Shown: piece after piece, positions 41,872 to 50,996 of the stretch
Layout of the letters: each line of letters starts with the position of its first letter
Position numbering within the stretch: position 1 is the stretch's first letter
Assembly: GCA_026626905.1 (NCBI GenBank)
Contig: JAPNUX010000001.1
Span: 186,001 to 250,000, forward strand
Source of the DNA: Desulfurococcus sp.
GTDB lineage: Archaea; Thermoproteota; Thermoprotei_A; Sulfolobales; Desulfurococcaceae
Reading direction: 5' to 3'
Length of the DNA: 64,000 nt
Notes under the pieces: model-generated
Told to the model about the DNA's origin: nothing
The model's input: only the letters and a program-made list of their open reading frames with translations
Databases searched by the model: none
Translations under genes and position numbers: made by a program

Positions 41872-42100
41872 CTGAGAATGGAGGTGCTATGTAGATTACA
41901 TCCCCGTCTCTTAAAATCCTGCCGGGTTGAGCTGGCTCTCCGTTCACGAGTACTACGGGCTCAGGCTTCTCGGGTATATTGTACTTTAGCTTCAAGTTCT
42001 CTAGTAGCTTGCCGAGGGATACCTCCTCGTCTAGAGTTATATTGAATTCTCTTCCTAGTATATCAGAGTATATTGAGTAAGCTTTAATGGTTATCTTCAT
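41864..42100 (-). CDS. moaD: Molybdopterin synthase small subunit MoaD (ubiquitin-like)
   Basis: 78 residues with the beta-grasp pattern and the required C-terminal Gly-Gly ('Ala-Pro-Pro-Phe-Ser-Gly-Gly'), which is adenylylated and thiocarboxylated as the sulfur donor. It overlaps moaC by 17 nt and moaE by 8 nt, so the subunits are translationally coupled. Confidence 0.93.
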   Translation of the reverse strand: MKITIKAYSIYSDILGREFNITLDEEVSLGKLLENLKLKYNIPEKPEPVVLVNGEPAQPGRILRDGDVIYIAPPFSGG

Positions 42101-42542
42101 CTTCTCCGCCCTTCTTCTTCTCGAGAACTCTTATATCCGTTATACGTGTATGCGGGTACTGGCCGCTTTCATCCTTCTCGTACTTCTTAACCATATCCCA
42201 TATATTCAGTAGTGCTACTGCAACACCCATTAATGCCTCCATTTCAACTCCTGTTTTAGCTGTTGTCTTCACTGTCACGTAGACTCTTACCCCGTCCTCC
42301 TGGATCTCGTAGTCTACTTTAACACCTGTTATGGGAATATTGTGTGTTAGTGGAAGCATTCTAGGCGTTTCTTTAACCCCCAGTATAGCAGCTATTGTTG
42401 AAGCCGAGTAAACGTCGCCTTTCTCGACAAGTCCCTTCTTTATCAACTCGATTGTTGAAGGCTTAAGCTTTATGAAGCCTGTGGCTGTCGCCTCCCTGTA
42501 TACATCCTCCTTACCTGTTATATCCACCATTCTAATGCTCAT
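42084..42542 (-). CDS. moaC: Cyclic pyranopterin monophosphate synthase MoaC
   Basis: About 152 residues. 'Met-Val-Asp-Ile-Thr-Gly-Lys', 'Ala-Ile-Leu-Gly-Val-Lys-Glu-Thr', 'Leu-Pro-Leu-Thr-His-Asn-Ile-Pro', 'Thr-Gly-Val-Glu-Met-Glu-Ala-Leu' are all MoaC motifs, including the catalytic Lys/His region. ATG 42542 shares one base with the moaA stop (TGATG); GTG 42545 is possible. The C-terminus ends in an unusual Lys/Glu/Asp-rich tail. Confidence 0.95.
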   Translation of the reverse strand: MSIRMVDITGKEDVYREATATGFIKLKPSTIELIKKGLVEKGDVYSASTIAAILGVKETPRMLPLTHNIPITGVKVDYEIQEDGVRVYVTVKTTAKTGVEMEALMGVAVALLNIWDMVKKYEKDESGQYPHTRITDIRVLEKKKGGEDEDNH

Positions 42543-43510
42543 CACCTATCCCCTCTACTATCTAGGGATTCAGTACTGCTCTTAAGGATGGTTACACCAG
42601 GGGGCTTGAAGAAAGGTTCTCTCAGGTATACGGCTCTCCTAATACCTTCTTCAACACCTAGTTGATCTCTCACCTTGATCTCACGGGATATATCAACGTA
42701 AGGCTTCTCGACGAACAAGCAGGTTTTAATCCATCCTTCAGGCGTTAACCTGAGTCTTGTACACCCCATGCAGAGAGCTGGGTTTCCATAGCCTTTTACA
42801 ACACTAACTCTTATTCCACTAGGCATCACGTACTCCGGTCTATTCTGGAAGCTCCTTACGCTTCTACCTACAGCCTTATTCTCGAGATACTCAATTACAG
42901 GGTCTAATTGAACATGCTGCTCGGAGTATACACCTGGAGGAGTACCTAGAGGTATTAATTCAATGATATTTACATCTACTCCTTTTCCTGAAGCGTACTC
43001 TATGAGTTCCCCTAGCTCGTTTAAATTAGCTTTTAAAACCACTACATCTAACTTGACTTTCAACCCGTAGTTTAAGGCTTCATCAATTCCTTTAAGAACT
43101 TTTTCGAGGAGGAGAGATCCACCTGTAATGAACCTGTAGGTTGAAGGGTTTAATGAGTGCACGCTTACATTAAGCCTGGCTAATCCTGCTTCAGCTAACC
43201 CTCTCGCCTTCTCTAGAAGGAGGCTCCCATTAGTTGTCATTGATACTTCCTTAGCGTGGAGAGCTATCTCTCTTACTATCTCAACAATATCATCGCGTAT
43301 CAGGGGTTCACCGCCTGTAAGCTTGAAGTATGTAATACCTAGCTTCGCTGAGACCTCGGCGAGAAACCCGTAGTCACCAGGGTTTAAGGCTTCGTTTCTA
43401 GGGGATCCCGTTAACCCTTCTCTATGACAGAATATACATTGATAGTTGCATCTATCGGTCACTGAGACCCTAAAGCTATCTACTCTCCTACCAAACCTAT
43501 CGACTAACAT
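42542..43510 (-). CDS. moaA: GTP 3',8-cyclase MoaA (radical SAM)
   Basis: First enzyme of molybdenum/tungsten cofactor synthesis. The N-terminal radical SAM cluster is Cys21, Cys25, Cys28 ('Cys-Asn-Tyr-Gln-Cys-Ile-Phe-Cys'), followed by 'Lys-Leu-Thr-Gly-Gly-Glu-Pro-Leu-Ile-Arg'. The C-terminal second 4Fe-4S site is Cys-Met-Gly-Cys plus a third Cys 13 residues later. ATG 43510 is chosen over GTG 43522 because GGTG precedes it and homologues begin Met-Leu-x-Asp-Arg-Phe-Gly-Arg. It leads the moaACDE operon, which probably serves a tungsten or molybdenum oxidoreductase outside the window. The 280-nt region upstream (43511-43790) is a divergent promoter region in which I see no further gene. Confidence 0.95.
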   Translation of the reverse strand: MLVDRFGRRVDSFRVSVTDRCNYQCIFCHREGLTGSPRNEALNPGDYGFLAEVSAKLGITYFKLTGGEPLIRDDIVEIVREIALHAKEVSMTTNGSLLLEKARGLAEAGLARLNVSVHSLNPSTYRFITGGSLLLEKVLKGIDEALNYGLKVKLDVVVLKANLNELGELIEYASGKGVDVNIIELIPLGTPPGVYSEQHVQLDPVIEYLENKAVGRSVRSFQNRPEYVMPSGIRVSVVKGYGNPALCMGCTRLRLTPEGWIKTCLFVEKPYVDISREIKVRDQLGVEEGIRRAVYLREPFFKPPGVTILKSSTESLDSRGDR

Positions 43511-43790
43511 AGTAGTTGTCACCTAGCTCCCTTACCCGCTATTCTGATAGAGTAATAGTCTTCAGCAATCACGGCTTCCAGTAGATTATGGTTATAGTAG
43601 CTGCGCACAGAGGGCAGCCTCTCTCAGCATTTAATTTACACTCCAGCTATAACAATGTTATATTGAGTTAATAGTGGTTTATTAATTTAGCTATCAACTA
43701 CCGTGGAGCCTGTCTCCAGCTTCTACGTGTTCACCTTAATAATCTAAAAAGCTCATTATAGGGAGGGCTGGTTTAACAGGGGATTTAATC

Positions 43791-44690
43791 GTGAAGCCTA
43801 AGCCGGAGTGCTTGAGATGCCTGCTTAACGTGAGATTGAGGGATATAGAGTACTCTTCGCTGAAACCTGAAGGCAAGGTAGCTCTAGCTAAGAAGGTACT
43901 AGGTTCTATCATAGAGGAGTTCAACTTGGAGACCGCTGAGCTAACTACCCTCGCCTCAAGTCTCTTCGAGCTCGTAGTGAAGTCTGCACCGGATATCGTG
44001 GACTACTATAAGCTAATTAAGAAGCGTAGCATGAGGATAGCACTCGAGAGTATTGGAGTTCACAGAAGGTATCTAGAGGGTAAGGGAGACTTCGAGAGAC
44101 TCTACTACTTACTGAAGTTGGCTGCCTTAGGCAACATTATAGACTACGGGGTTGCCGAGCACTCCTTTAAAGAGGAGTTAGACCCTTTGCTCATTGAGAA
44201 AACTGAGCTGGCAATTGATGATAGCCGTATACTCTACGATATGATTAAGCGGGGAGGACTTAGAGTACTATACCTCCTTGATAATGCAGGAGAAGTAGTC
44301 TACGATGCACTACTAGCAGAGTACATTCGAGGTAAGGGTAACAGAGTTATAGGAGTAGCTAAGGATGAACCAGGCTTCCAGAACGATGTAACTCTAAACG
44401 ACCTCGTGGAGACAGGAGTTGATAAAGCCTTCGACCTCCTTGTAACACCCGGCTGCAGAGGCGTCTGCTCATCAATACATCTTGATAAAGTTGACAGCAG
44501 CTTCAAGGAGCTCCTAGGGAGCGTTGACCTCGTTATCGCGAAAGGGATGGCTAACTTCGAATACCTCTCAAGCACTAGTCTCGGGAAGCCAGTGCTCTTT
44601 ATCCTGGTGGCTAAGTGCAGGCCTGTTGCAGAAGCCTTAGGCTCCTTCTTCTATCTTGGAAAGCCAGTGGTACTCTTAAAGACTAGTTAA
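43791..44690 (+). CDS. DUF89 (ARMT1-like) damage-control phosphatase family protein
   Basis: 299 residues. The N-terminus 'Glu-Cys-Leu-Arg-Cys-Leu-Leu' and core 'Leu-Leu-Asp-Asn-Ala-Gly-Glu-Val-Val-Tyr-Asp' near 165 with 'Ala-Lys-Gly-Met-Ala-Asn-Phe-Glu' near 252 are the DUF89 signature; the Asp/Asn residues there bind a divalent metal. Family members dephosphorylate damaged or harmful sugar phosphates. The actual substrate is unknown. GTG start behind AGGGGA. Single gene, divergent from moaA. Confidence 0.9.
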   Translation: MKPKPECLRCLLNVRLRDIEYSSLKPEGKVALAKKVLGSIIEEFNLETAELTTLASSLFELVVKSAPDIVDYYKLIKKRSMRIALESIGVHRRYLEGKGDFERLYYLLKLAALGNIIDYGVAEHSFKEELDPLLIEKTELAIDDSRILYDMIKRGGLRVLYLLDNAGEVVYDALLAEYIRGKGNRVIGVAKDEPGFQNDVTLNDLVETGVDKAFDLLVTPGCRGVCSSIHLDKVDSSFKELLGSVDLVIAKGMANFEYLSSTSLGKPVLFILVAKCRPVAEALGSFFYLGKPVVLLKTS

Positions 44691-44782
44691 TCCTTATTGC
44701 GCCTGGATTACAGGATTACCCGGCAGTAGATAATAGTGGGATGTAAGCGTAGAACCAGCTGGCCAGCCCTTCAACCCGGCTC

Positions 44783-45748
44783 CTAGAGGAGAGCCCTATA
44801 GAATACCATTCCCTCCCAGGCTTTCTTCTCAACTAGCCCTCTTGCAATGAGATTATCAAGTGCTATCAAGCCGTTGTCACCGTAGATCGCGCGCACTTCT
44901 CCGGTTGATAAGGGGTGTCGGAGCACGTGATTGTAGATAACATTGAGTAGGCCGTGTACTCTAACACCCTCTAACGGCTGCAGCTGCCGATCGCATACTT
45001 CAACATGGAACCCGTTACTAGAGAAGTACTCGGCTATATCGCTTAAAACGCGTTTAGAGACAGGCTTGTATCTCTCATCAAGCGGCGGCCTCGTGAGAGT
45101 TTCAACCTGGATCCTCGAGATACTGTTCTTCGAGAGCATGGAAGAAAGCCTGCTGAGAAGTAGTGGATCCGGGTATACCTCAGAGCCTTTTCTAGCGACA
45201 ACCAGCTCTGCAACAATATTCCTCATACCAGATACTACGTGAAGCATGTTAGCGAAACCGTCTAGATGAGTGTAAGCGTAGCCCATGAAGTCCTCCACGC
45301 CGGGCCAGGGTAGCTGTACTCGTAGCTCGTCAATATAGTTGAGGACTCCTGTTTTTACTGCTTTAGGGATAACTGCTCCACTCGAATGCACGATCAATAT
45401 ACCGTCGCCACTAAACCTCCTGATGACTTTAATGACTTCAGGGAGATTTGCAACTAGCAGTGGATCCCCGTATCCCCATAGAATAACGTTTCTAATGCTT
45501 GCGAGCACGTCAGCATGCTTTTCAATAGCGGACTCGAAGTGATTTAAGTCGACTTTTACTTCAAGGCTTTTTTCAACCGGCGGGCTGGCTGGTAGCGGGC
45601 AGTAAGGGCAGTTGAAGGGGCATTTCCTAGGGGGTAGAAGGAGGTCTATTGCAGCCAAGTATCCATGGCATTTATCCGGGTGTACACCGTAGAAGAATGA
45701 TATGAAGGGTCTTATACTACTCGTTCTCCTAGAACGGGTACTCGACAA
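44783..45748 (-). CDS. Radical SAM protein with C-terminal winged-helix-like tail
   Basis: 321 residues. The radical SAM cysteines Cys43, Cys47 and Cys50 ('Cys-Pro-Phe-Asn-Cys-Pro-Tyr-Cys') lie after a basic, low-complexity start. 'Leu-Trp-Gly-Tyr-Gly-Asp-Pro-Leu' follows in the place of the Gly-Gly-Glu motif. The last 65 residues ('Val-Tyr-Asn...Leu-Ser-Thr-Gly-Glu-Val-Arg-Ala-Ile-Tyr-Gly-Asp-Asn-Gly-Leu-Ile', then 'Leu-Ile-Ala-Arg-Gly-Leu-Val-Glu') look like a winged helix. Its start lies inside the end of pheS (20-nt overlap), so it is co-translated with pheS. Function unknown. Confidence 0.8.
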   Translation of the reverse strand: MSSTRSRRTSSIRPFISFFYGVHPDKCHGYLAAIDLLLPPRKCPFNCPYCPLPASPPVEKSLEVKVDLNHFESAIEKHADVLASIRNVILWGYGDPLLVANLPEVIKVIRRFSGDGILIVHSSGAVIPKAVKTGVLNYIDELRVQLPWPGVEDFMGYAYTHLDGFANMLHVVSGMRNIVAELVVARKGSEVYPDPLLLSRLSSMLSKNSISRIQVETLTRPPLDERYKPVSKRVLSDIAEYFSSNGFHVEVCDRQLQPLEGVRVHGLLNVIYNHVLRHPLSTGEVRAIYGDNGLIALDNLIARGLVEKKAWEGMVFYRALL

Positions 45749-47276
45749 CCTTCACCTCCCTTCCAGTAGTCTTGGAGGTAAAGAACGGTAGCCCCGTGTA
45801 CTTGATTCCCTCTAGCTTCTCGAGGTCCCTTGTGAAGAGGAGGCGGATGTCATCTAAGCCTAGCACTGTCATAGCTAGTCTATCAACACCTATACCCCAT
45901 GCAATAGCCTTCACGCCAGGGGCTCCTAGTATCTCCATTACTTCCGGCCTGAACACGCCTCCAGGAAACACCTCAAGCCAGCCTAGCTTTGGATGCCTTA
46001 TGTATCCTTCAACACTAGGCTCAGTGAAGGGGAAGTAGCCGGGTTTAAACCACACCTCTTTTACTCCTAGTGCTGCTGCAAGCTCCTTGAAGAAGTAAAG
46101 GAGGTGCTTGAAGTTTACATCTCTGCCTACTATAGCCCCATCGAGCTGGTAGAACTCCATGCTGTGCTTAGCATCCAGGTTTTCCGGCCTGAAGTTCCTG
46201 TCTATCGTGAAGATTCTATACTCTCCTTCCCCCCTCTCGTAGATGGCTCTTACTGTTACAGCTGTAGTCTGGCTTCTCAATACTAATCTAAGAGCTCTCT
46301 CGGGACTCCACTTATACCTCCATCCAGCCTCGTGAACTCTACCAGCTTTCTCGAGTAGCCTTGGATCAATCTTACCCTTTAAACTGGTTTCAAGGAAAAA
46401 CGTATCGTGTATTTCCCTTGCAGGGTGATCCTGTGCTTGAAATAATGCATCGAAATTCCAGAACTCGGCTTCCACGTGAGGCCCTTTAACCTCCTCGAAT
46501 CCCATGGCTACCAGTATATCCCTTAAATCATCAATGAACTCCATGAAAGGGTGTTTTCTCGCCTGCCACGGCATCGGGGGTTCAATGTTTAAATCGAACT
46601 CCTTGATAACGTATTGTTCGAGCTGTAATGCGTGCATCGGCTTTACAACTGTTAATACTTCGGCTTCCCTGATTAATCCTCTCTTATAGAGCTCTATGAG
46701 TCTATCTTCAGGTTCAAGTACTACTATAGTTTTATCCCTTACCTCCACGAGGCGACGTCTCTTCAAGGTCTCCGGGTCTACCAGCGGCTCTTTTCCTTCT
46801 ACAACTGCCTTAATGCTCTCCTTGATCCTAGCGGCATCCTCTAGTAGCTTCCTGCAGTTCTCGGGGTTTAAGCCAGCTACTACCCCGCTCTCTATGATGA
46901 TGCACCTGGATTTAGCATGGTATTGAAAACCTATTTCAATAACGCTTCTCGCTGCTTTGATATGTCTTTCAAGACAGTTCATGAAATCCTTGGTTGAGCC
47001 GCCAATACACTTTTCTAGAGCATAGTATACTTGCTCCTCTGGCAGTCCTTTCTCCAGGTATCCTAGAGCCTCCTCTGTTGCAGCTAGAGTTTTAATAGAG
47101 TGCCTGAGGACTTTCACTAATCCCTTACCTTCTAGCTCGGCTACATCTCTCATTAAATCCTCGGGTTTAAGCCCCATGCTTGATGCAAGTGAGCCTAGAT
47201 CACTTGCTCCCTTCTCAACAATATACTTTGCAATCGCGTACTGCTTTGGTGGGAGAATCACAGGCTTACTCAACAA
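45729..47276 (-). CDS. pheS: Phenylalanyl-tRNA synthetase alpha subunit
   Basis: 515 residues, the long archaeal/eukaryotic type. An N-terminal winged-helix DNA-binding-fold region (about 10-75) is followed by the class II core: 'His-Pro-Ala-Arg-Glu-Ile-His-Asp-Thr-Phe-Phe', 'Leu-Arg-Ser-Gln-Thr-Thr-Ala-Val', 'Gly-Tyr-Phe-Pro-Phe-Thr-Glu-Pro-Ser', and motif 3 'Ala-Trp-Gly-Ile-Gly-Val-Asp-Arg-Leu-Ala'. It charges tRNA-Phe as an alpha2-beta2 enzyme. pheT is not next to it. TTG start behind GGTGGAG. Confidence 0.96.
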   Translation of the reverse strand: MLSKPVILPPKQYAIAKYIVEKGASDLGSLASSMGLKPEDLMRDVAELEGKGLVKVLRHSIKTLAATEEALGYLEKGLPEEQVYYALEKCIGGSTKDFMNCLERHIKAARSVIEIGFQYHAKSRCIIIESGVVAGLNPENCRKLLEDAARIKESIKAVVEGKEPLVDPETLKRRRLVEVRDKTIVVLEPEDRLIELYKRGLIREAEVLTVVKPMHALQLEQYVIKEFDLNIEPPMPWQARKHPFMEFIDDLRDILVAMGFEEVKGPHVEAEFWNFDALFQAQDHPAREIHDTFFLETSLKGKIDPRLLEKAGRVHEAGWRYKWSPERALRLVLRSQTTAVTVRAIYERGEGEYRIFTIDRNFRPENLDAKHSMEFYQLDGAIVGRDVNFKHLLYFFKELAAALGVKEVWFKPGYFPFTEPSVEGYIRHPKLGWLEVFPGGVFRPEVMEILGAPGVKAIAWGIGVDRLAMTVLGLDDIRLLFTRDLEKLEGIKYTGLPFFTSKTTGREVKVVEYPF

Positions 47277-47338
47277 ACTCCACCCAATGCAGCTGTACTA
47301 CTCAGTAGATATTGATGTTAGAGTTGAGTATAAAATTG

Positions 47339-48124
47339 TTAATAATAGTAGCTTGATACAAGCAGCTTTGTGTACTCGCTTCTAGGGCTCCTGACAACCT
47401 GCTCGAATAATCCCTCCTCGACTACCTCGCCATTGTAGAGTACAACTGCTCTATCTCCAAGGTATTGTGCAACACCTAGGTCGTGTGTAACTGTGAGTAC
47501 AGCTAGCTCGAGCCTCCTGTGGATCTCGTTTATCAAGTTGACTATCTGTGCTTGAATAGAGACGTCGAGAGCTGATGTCGGCTCGTCAAGCACAAGTATC
47601 TCAGGGTCGTGTATTAGAGCTCTAGCGATCAAGACTCTCTGCCTCATCCCCCCGCTGAGCTCTGAGGGGTACATTTCAAGAACCTCCAGGGGTAGCTGAA
47701 CTAACCTCAGGACGTCTCTGACTCTTTCACCCCGTCCTTTACGCACACCTAGAGCCTCCAAGGGTTCTTCTAGGATCACTTTCACCTTCACGCTTGGATC
47801 GAGAGCTCTATAGGGATCCTGTGGTACATACCCTATATGTCTTACGACGAGTTTTCTCTCAGAGGGGCTTAAAGCGTAGATATCTTTTCCCATTACGAGG
47901 ACACGGCCCTGGAAGGGTTTAAGCAAGCCTAGGATTACTTTGAGCAGGGTTGTCTTACCTGAGCCGCTCTCACCTATTATTACAAGCCTCTCGCCATCTC
48001 TAATACTTAAGTTAATGTTCTTAAGCACGATCATCTTCTCTTTGAAGAGACTTCTCAACCCTTTTCTGACAACTCGATATCCTGCTACAACTCCTTCAAG
48101 CCTAACTATCTCGTTGGAGTTCAT
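47339..48124 (-). CDS. Oligopeptide-type ABC transporter ATPase (OppF-like)
   Basis: 261 residues. Walker A is Gly-Glu-Ser-Gly-Ser-Gly-Lys-Thr-Thr (about 54-62), the Q-loop is 'Tyr-Val-Pro-Gln-Asp-Pro', the signature is Leu-Ser-Gly-Gly-Met-Arg-Gln-Arg, Walker B is Leu-Val-Leu-Asp-Glu-Pro-Thr-Ser-Ala-Leu, and the H-loop is 'Val-Thr-His-Asp-Leu'. It lacks the Cys-rich C-terminal extension, while its partner at 48121-49077 carries one. Last gene of the five-gene import operon; 4-nt overlap with its partner. Confidence 0.92.
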   Translation of the reverse strand: MNSNEIVRLEGVVAGYRVVRKGLRSLFKEKMIVLKNINLSIRDGERLVIIGESGSGKTTLLKVILGLLKPFQGRVLVMGKDIYALSPSERKLVVRHIGYVPQDPYRALDPSVKVKVILEEPLEALGVRKGRGERVRDVLRLVQLPLEVLEMYPSELSGGMRQRVLIARALIHDPEILVLDEPTSALDVSIQAQIVNLINEIHRRLELAVLTVTHDLGVAQYLGDRAVVLYNGEVVEEGLFEQVVRSPRSEYTKLLVSSYYY

Positions 48125-49077
48125 CGCTCATGGTACCTCCAGCATGAAACTTTCCTCCCTACAACATTGAAGAACGGGGGGTGCTTGCTACACTTCTCGA
48201 AGAAGAACGGGCATCTATCCCTGAATACACACCACTCTATTTCACCACCGCTTTTCGGAGGCTCGCCGGGTATAGATTTCAGTGGCTTTACTACGCCTAG
48301 AAGAGGGACAGCGTCGACAAGCATTTGAGTGTAAGGATGTAAGGGTTCAGTGAACAGTAATCGACCTTCTCCCTCCTCTACTATCTTACCAGCGTACATG
48401 ACGGCTATTCTATCACATATCCTTCCAGCCATCACTATATCGTGAGTTATTAGTATCGTGGTGAGCCTTCTAACTGCAGCCAGGTCTCTCAGCAGTTTAA
48501 CCAGCTGGAGTCTGAGGTGCGCGTCAAGAGATGATGTAGGCTCGTCAGCTACTAATATGCGTGCGCCTGTCGCGAGAGCTATTCCTATAGCTACCCTCTG
48601 CTGCATTCCCCCACTCAGCTCGTGAGGGTATTTATCTAGCACGAGATCAGGGTTTAATCCCACTAGGAGGAGGTGTTCTCGAGCCTCCTTCAGGGTTCTC
48701 GCCCTATTATACCCGTAGATACTGTTTAACACGTAGTGGAATTGATCCCCTACAGTCTCGTAAGGGTTGAGACTTGTTCCAGGATTCTGGGGTATGTATG
48801 AAACTACTCTTCCCCGTACTCCTTGGTAGTATGTTTCCTCTTCATCAATAACCTTCACACCGTAAACGTAGAGCTTACCTCTTGTTACAGCATGGGGTGG
48901 TAGAATGCCTGCTATCGCATTACCCGTGGTAGTCTTCCCGCATCCGCTTTCACCGACAAAACAATAGATCTCGCCCTCCTTGACCTGGAAGCTAACTCCT
49001 CTGACAGCCCAGCGTACCTCTCCATCTTCATCTAGGTATCCTATCTTTAAGTCCACTGCTTCTACTGCTAGAACCAC
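48121..49077 (-). CDS. Oligopeptide-type ABC transporter ATPase (OppD-like)
   Basis: About 318 residues. Walker A is Gly-Glu-Ser-Gly-Cys-Gly-Lys-Thr-Thr, the Q-loop is 'Tyr-Ile-Pro-Gln-Asn-Pro', the signature is Leu-Ser-Gly-Gly-Met-Gln-Gln-Arg, and Walker B is 'Leu-Val-Ala-Asp-Glu-Pro-Thr-Ser-Ser-Leu'. The C-terminal extension holds four Cys ('Trp-Cys-Val-Phe-Arg-Asp-Arg-Cys-Pro-Phe-Phe-Phe-Glu-Lys-Cys' and a later Cys-Trp), the 4Fe-4S-binding region of the OppD/DppD oligopeptide_HPY domain. GTG 49077 (GGAGGTG 6 nt before) is preferred over GTG 49086. Confidence 0.92.
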   Translation of the reverse strand: MVLAVEAVDLKIGYLDEDGEVRWAVRGVSFQVKEGEIYCFVGESGCGKTTTGNAIAGILPPHAVTRGKLYVYGVKVIDEEETYYQGVRGRVVSYIPQNPGTSLNPYETVGDQFHYVLNSIYGYNRARTLKEAREHLLLVGLNPDLVLDKYPHELSGGMQQRVAIGIALATGARILVADEPTSSLDAHLRLQLVKLLRDLAAVRRLTTILITHDIVMAGRICDRIAVMYAGKIVEEGEGRLLFTEPLHPYTQMLVDAVPLLGVVKPLKSIPGEPPKSGGEIEWCVFRDRCPFFFEKCSKHPPFFNVVGRKVSCWRYHER

Positions 49078-49958
49078 AGCCTCCACCTCCTTCTAACTCT
49101 AGGGTCAAGTTCCTCTCTGAGGCTATCTCCTATGAGGCTGAAGCCTAGGGCTGTTATCAGCAGGAAGAACCCTGGGAACAAGCTTATCCACGGGGCTCTC
49201 GTTATTACTGGAAGGCCTTCCAGCATTATTACGCCCCATTCAGGTGAGTTCAATGGCACGCCTAACCCAAGGAAGTTTATGGATGCAGCCTCTAGTAGCA
49301 CGCTACCCATGTCTGTGACAGCTTGGACTAGAACGGGAGGCAGTGTGTTCCTGATGACATGCCTGTATATTATCTTGAGATTACTTAGCCCGCTGAGCTT
49401 AGCGAGAACCACGTAGTCCATTTCAACAATGCTTCTAGAGTAGACCTGGGATACTCTAGCATACCACGGCCACCAGGTTACTATCAAGCTTGCTAGAACT
49501 ACGTGGAGTCCTGGCCCCGAGATCAATCTCACCATGAGTGCTATCACTACTGCGGGAATACTCATTAGTAGCTCAGTAGCATAGTTTAACACGTATTCGA
49601 GAAGACCTCTGTAATAGGATGCTAAAACCCCTACAATCACCCCTATAGATAAGCTTATTGAGACCACTACCACTATCTCAATTATAGCTGAGCGGGCACC
49701 AAGAATAATCCTCGAGAATAAGTCTCTCCCCCTAGTATCCGTCCCGAAGAAGTTGCTTGGATTAGGAGGAAGGAGAGTCCTAGATGATGCGCCTGGAGGC
49801 ACGTAGCCCAATCCCTCCTCAGGGTAGGGGAGTATGAAGGGGAATAACGATGCTAGAATTGCTATAAGAACCATTATTGAAGTTATCACTAATCCTACTG
49901 TGAAGCGTGTTCTCCTCAACTGCCTCCTGAATGCTTGTTTAAAGCCTCTAATACTCAT
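49068..49958 (-). CDS. Oligopeptide-type ABC transporter permease (OppC-like)
   Basis: 296 residues. One N-terminal helix is followed by a periplasmic loop with 'Phe-Gly-Thr-Asp-Thr-Arg-Gly-Arg-Asp-Leu-Phe-Ser-Arg', the classic DppC motif. The DppBC-type EAA region follows as 'Tyr-Val-Val-Leu-Ala-Lys-Leu-Ser-Gly' with 'Arg-His-Val-Ile-Arg-Asn-Thr-Leu-Pro-Pro'. It forms the channel with the OppB-like subunit encoded 9 nt upstream. Confidence 0.93.
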   Translation of the reverse strand: MSIRGFKQAFRRQLRRTRFTVGLVITSIMVLIAILASLFPFILPYPEEGLGYVPPGASSRTLLPPNPSNFFGTDTRGRDLFSRIILGARSAIIEIVVVVSISLSIGVIVGVLASYYRGLLEYVLNYATELLMSIPAVVIALMVRLISGPGLHVVLASLIVTWWPWYARVSQVYSRSIVEMDYVVLAKLSGLSNLKIIYRHVIRNTLPPVLVQAVTDMGSVLLEAASINFLGLGVPLNSPEWGVIMLEGLPVITRAPWISLFPGFFLLITALGFSLIGDSLREELDPRVRRRWRLWF

Positions 49959-49967
49959 CTCTCATCC

Positions 49968-50996
49968 TCACAGCTTAATTCTTGGATCCACGAGGGCTTG
50001 AATTACATCAGTTAAAGTATTAACTGTAAGGTAGAAGACTGTTACAACAATGATCAACCCTATGGCGAGCCTGAAGTCACTGTATCCTAGTGCATCGTAA
50101 AGCAGGCTGCCCAATCCCTCTCTGCCGAAGACAGAGTACTCGACTACCATGGCGTCTACAAGACTATAAGTAAAGGAGAGCCCTGTAACCTGGATTATCC
50201 CTGGTATCGAGGACTTCAAGGCGTATCTCCATACAACAATATTCCTCTTGATACCCCATGCTACTGATACTCTCACAAAATCCTCTAGGAGGGCTTCAGC
50301 CATTAGAGTCCTAGTTAACCTCATCAGCACGCCAAGAGGGTAAACCGAGATTGCGAGAGCAGGTGGTATAAGTCTTGTGAGGACATCGGTGAAGACCTCG
50401 AGTTTCCCTTCAATCAAGCTGTCAATTAAGTAGAAGCCTGTTATTGGGTGGAAGTCCGTGGATACTGCTAGCTTAACGTCGACTCTACCATAGAGTGATA
50501 TACCCGCGAGAGAGAACACGAGGAAGAAGCCTATGGCCAGCCAGAATGTCGGCGTGTTAGCTAGTATTGTCCCGGCAACCTGTATAGCTGAGTCAACACG
50601 GCTGCCTCTCACTAGAGCCGAGTAGGTGCCGAGGAAGACTCCTAAGGGTACTGCAATCAAGTACGCAACTAGGAGTAACTCGAGTGTAGCCTGCAGCCGC
50701 GAGTATACTAGCGGGAAAACAGGCTGCTTGTAAGCAATACTATCACCGATATTCCCTGTGAATACATTGTAGATAAACCTAGCGATCTGAACGTAGAGTG
50801 GATCATTTAACCCGAGCTCTGCTCTAGCCTTCTCGATAGCTAGCTGGGCTTGAGGGCCTCTCGGATTACCAGCCCACTTGACAGCTGGATCGCCTGGGGC
50901 AAGAATGAGAGCAAGATAGGAGACGGCTATTACGCCGATGACTATTAGGATACACCATAAAACTCTTTTAACTAGATAGTTAAGGCTCAGAGGCAA
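49968..50996 (-). CDS. Oligopeptide-type ABC transporter permease (OppB-like)
   Basis: 342 residues with six apparent helices. It starts with the family pattern 'Leu-Val-Lys-Arg-Val-Leu-Trp-Cys-Ile-Leu-Ile-Val' and has 'Leu-Gly-Leu-Asn-Asp-Pro-Leu-Tyr-Val-Gln' near 60. The loop 'Phe-Val-Arg-Val-Ser-Val-Ala-Trp-Gly-Ile' near 240 corresponds to the 'Tyr-Val-Arg-Thr-Ala-Arg-Ala-Lys-Gly' coupling loop, slightly diverged. It begins immediately after the binding-protein stop. Confidence 0.93.
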   Translation of the reverse strand: MPLSLNYLVKRVLWCILIVIGVIAVSYLALILAPGDPAVKWAGNPRGPQAQLAIEKARAELGLNDPLYVQIARFIYNVFTGNIGDSIAYKQPVFPLVYSRLQATLELLLVAYLIAVPLGVFLGTYSALVRGSRVDSAIQVAGTILANTPTFWLAIGFFLVFSLAGISLYGRVDVKLAVSTDFHPITGFYLIDSLIEGKLEVFTDVLTRLIPPALAISVYPLGVLMRLTRTLMAEALLEDFVRVSVAWGIKRNIVVWRYALKSSIPGIIQVTGLSFTYSLVDAMVVEYSVFGREGLGSLLYDALGYSDFRLAIGLIIVVTVFYLTVNTLTDVIQALVDPRIKL

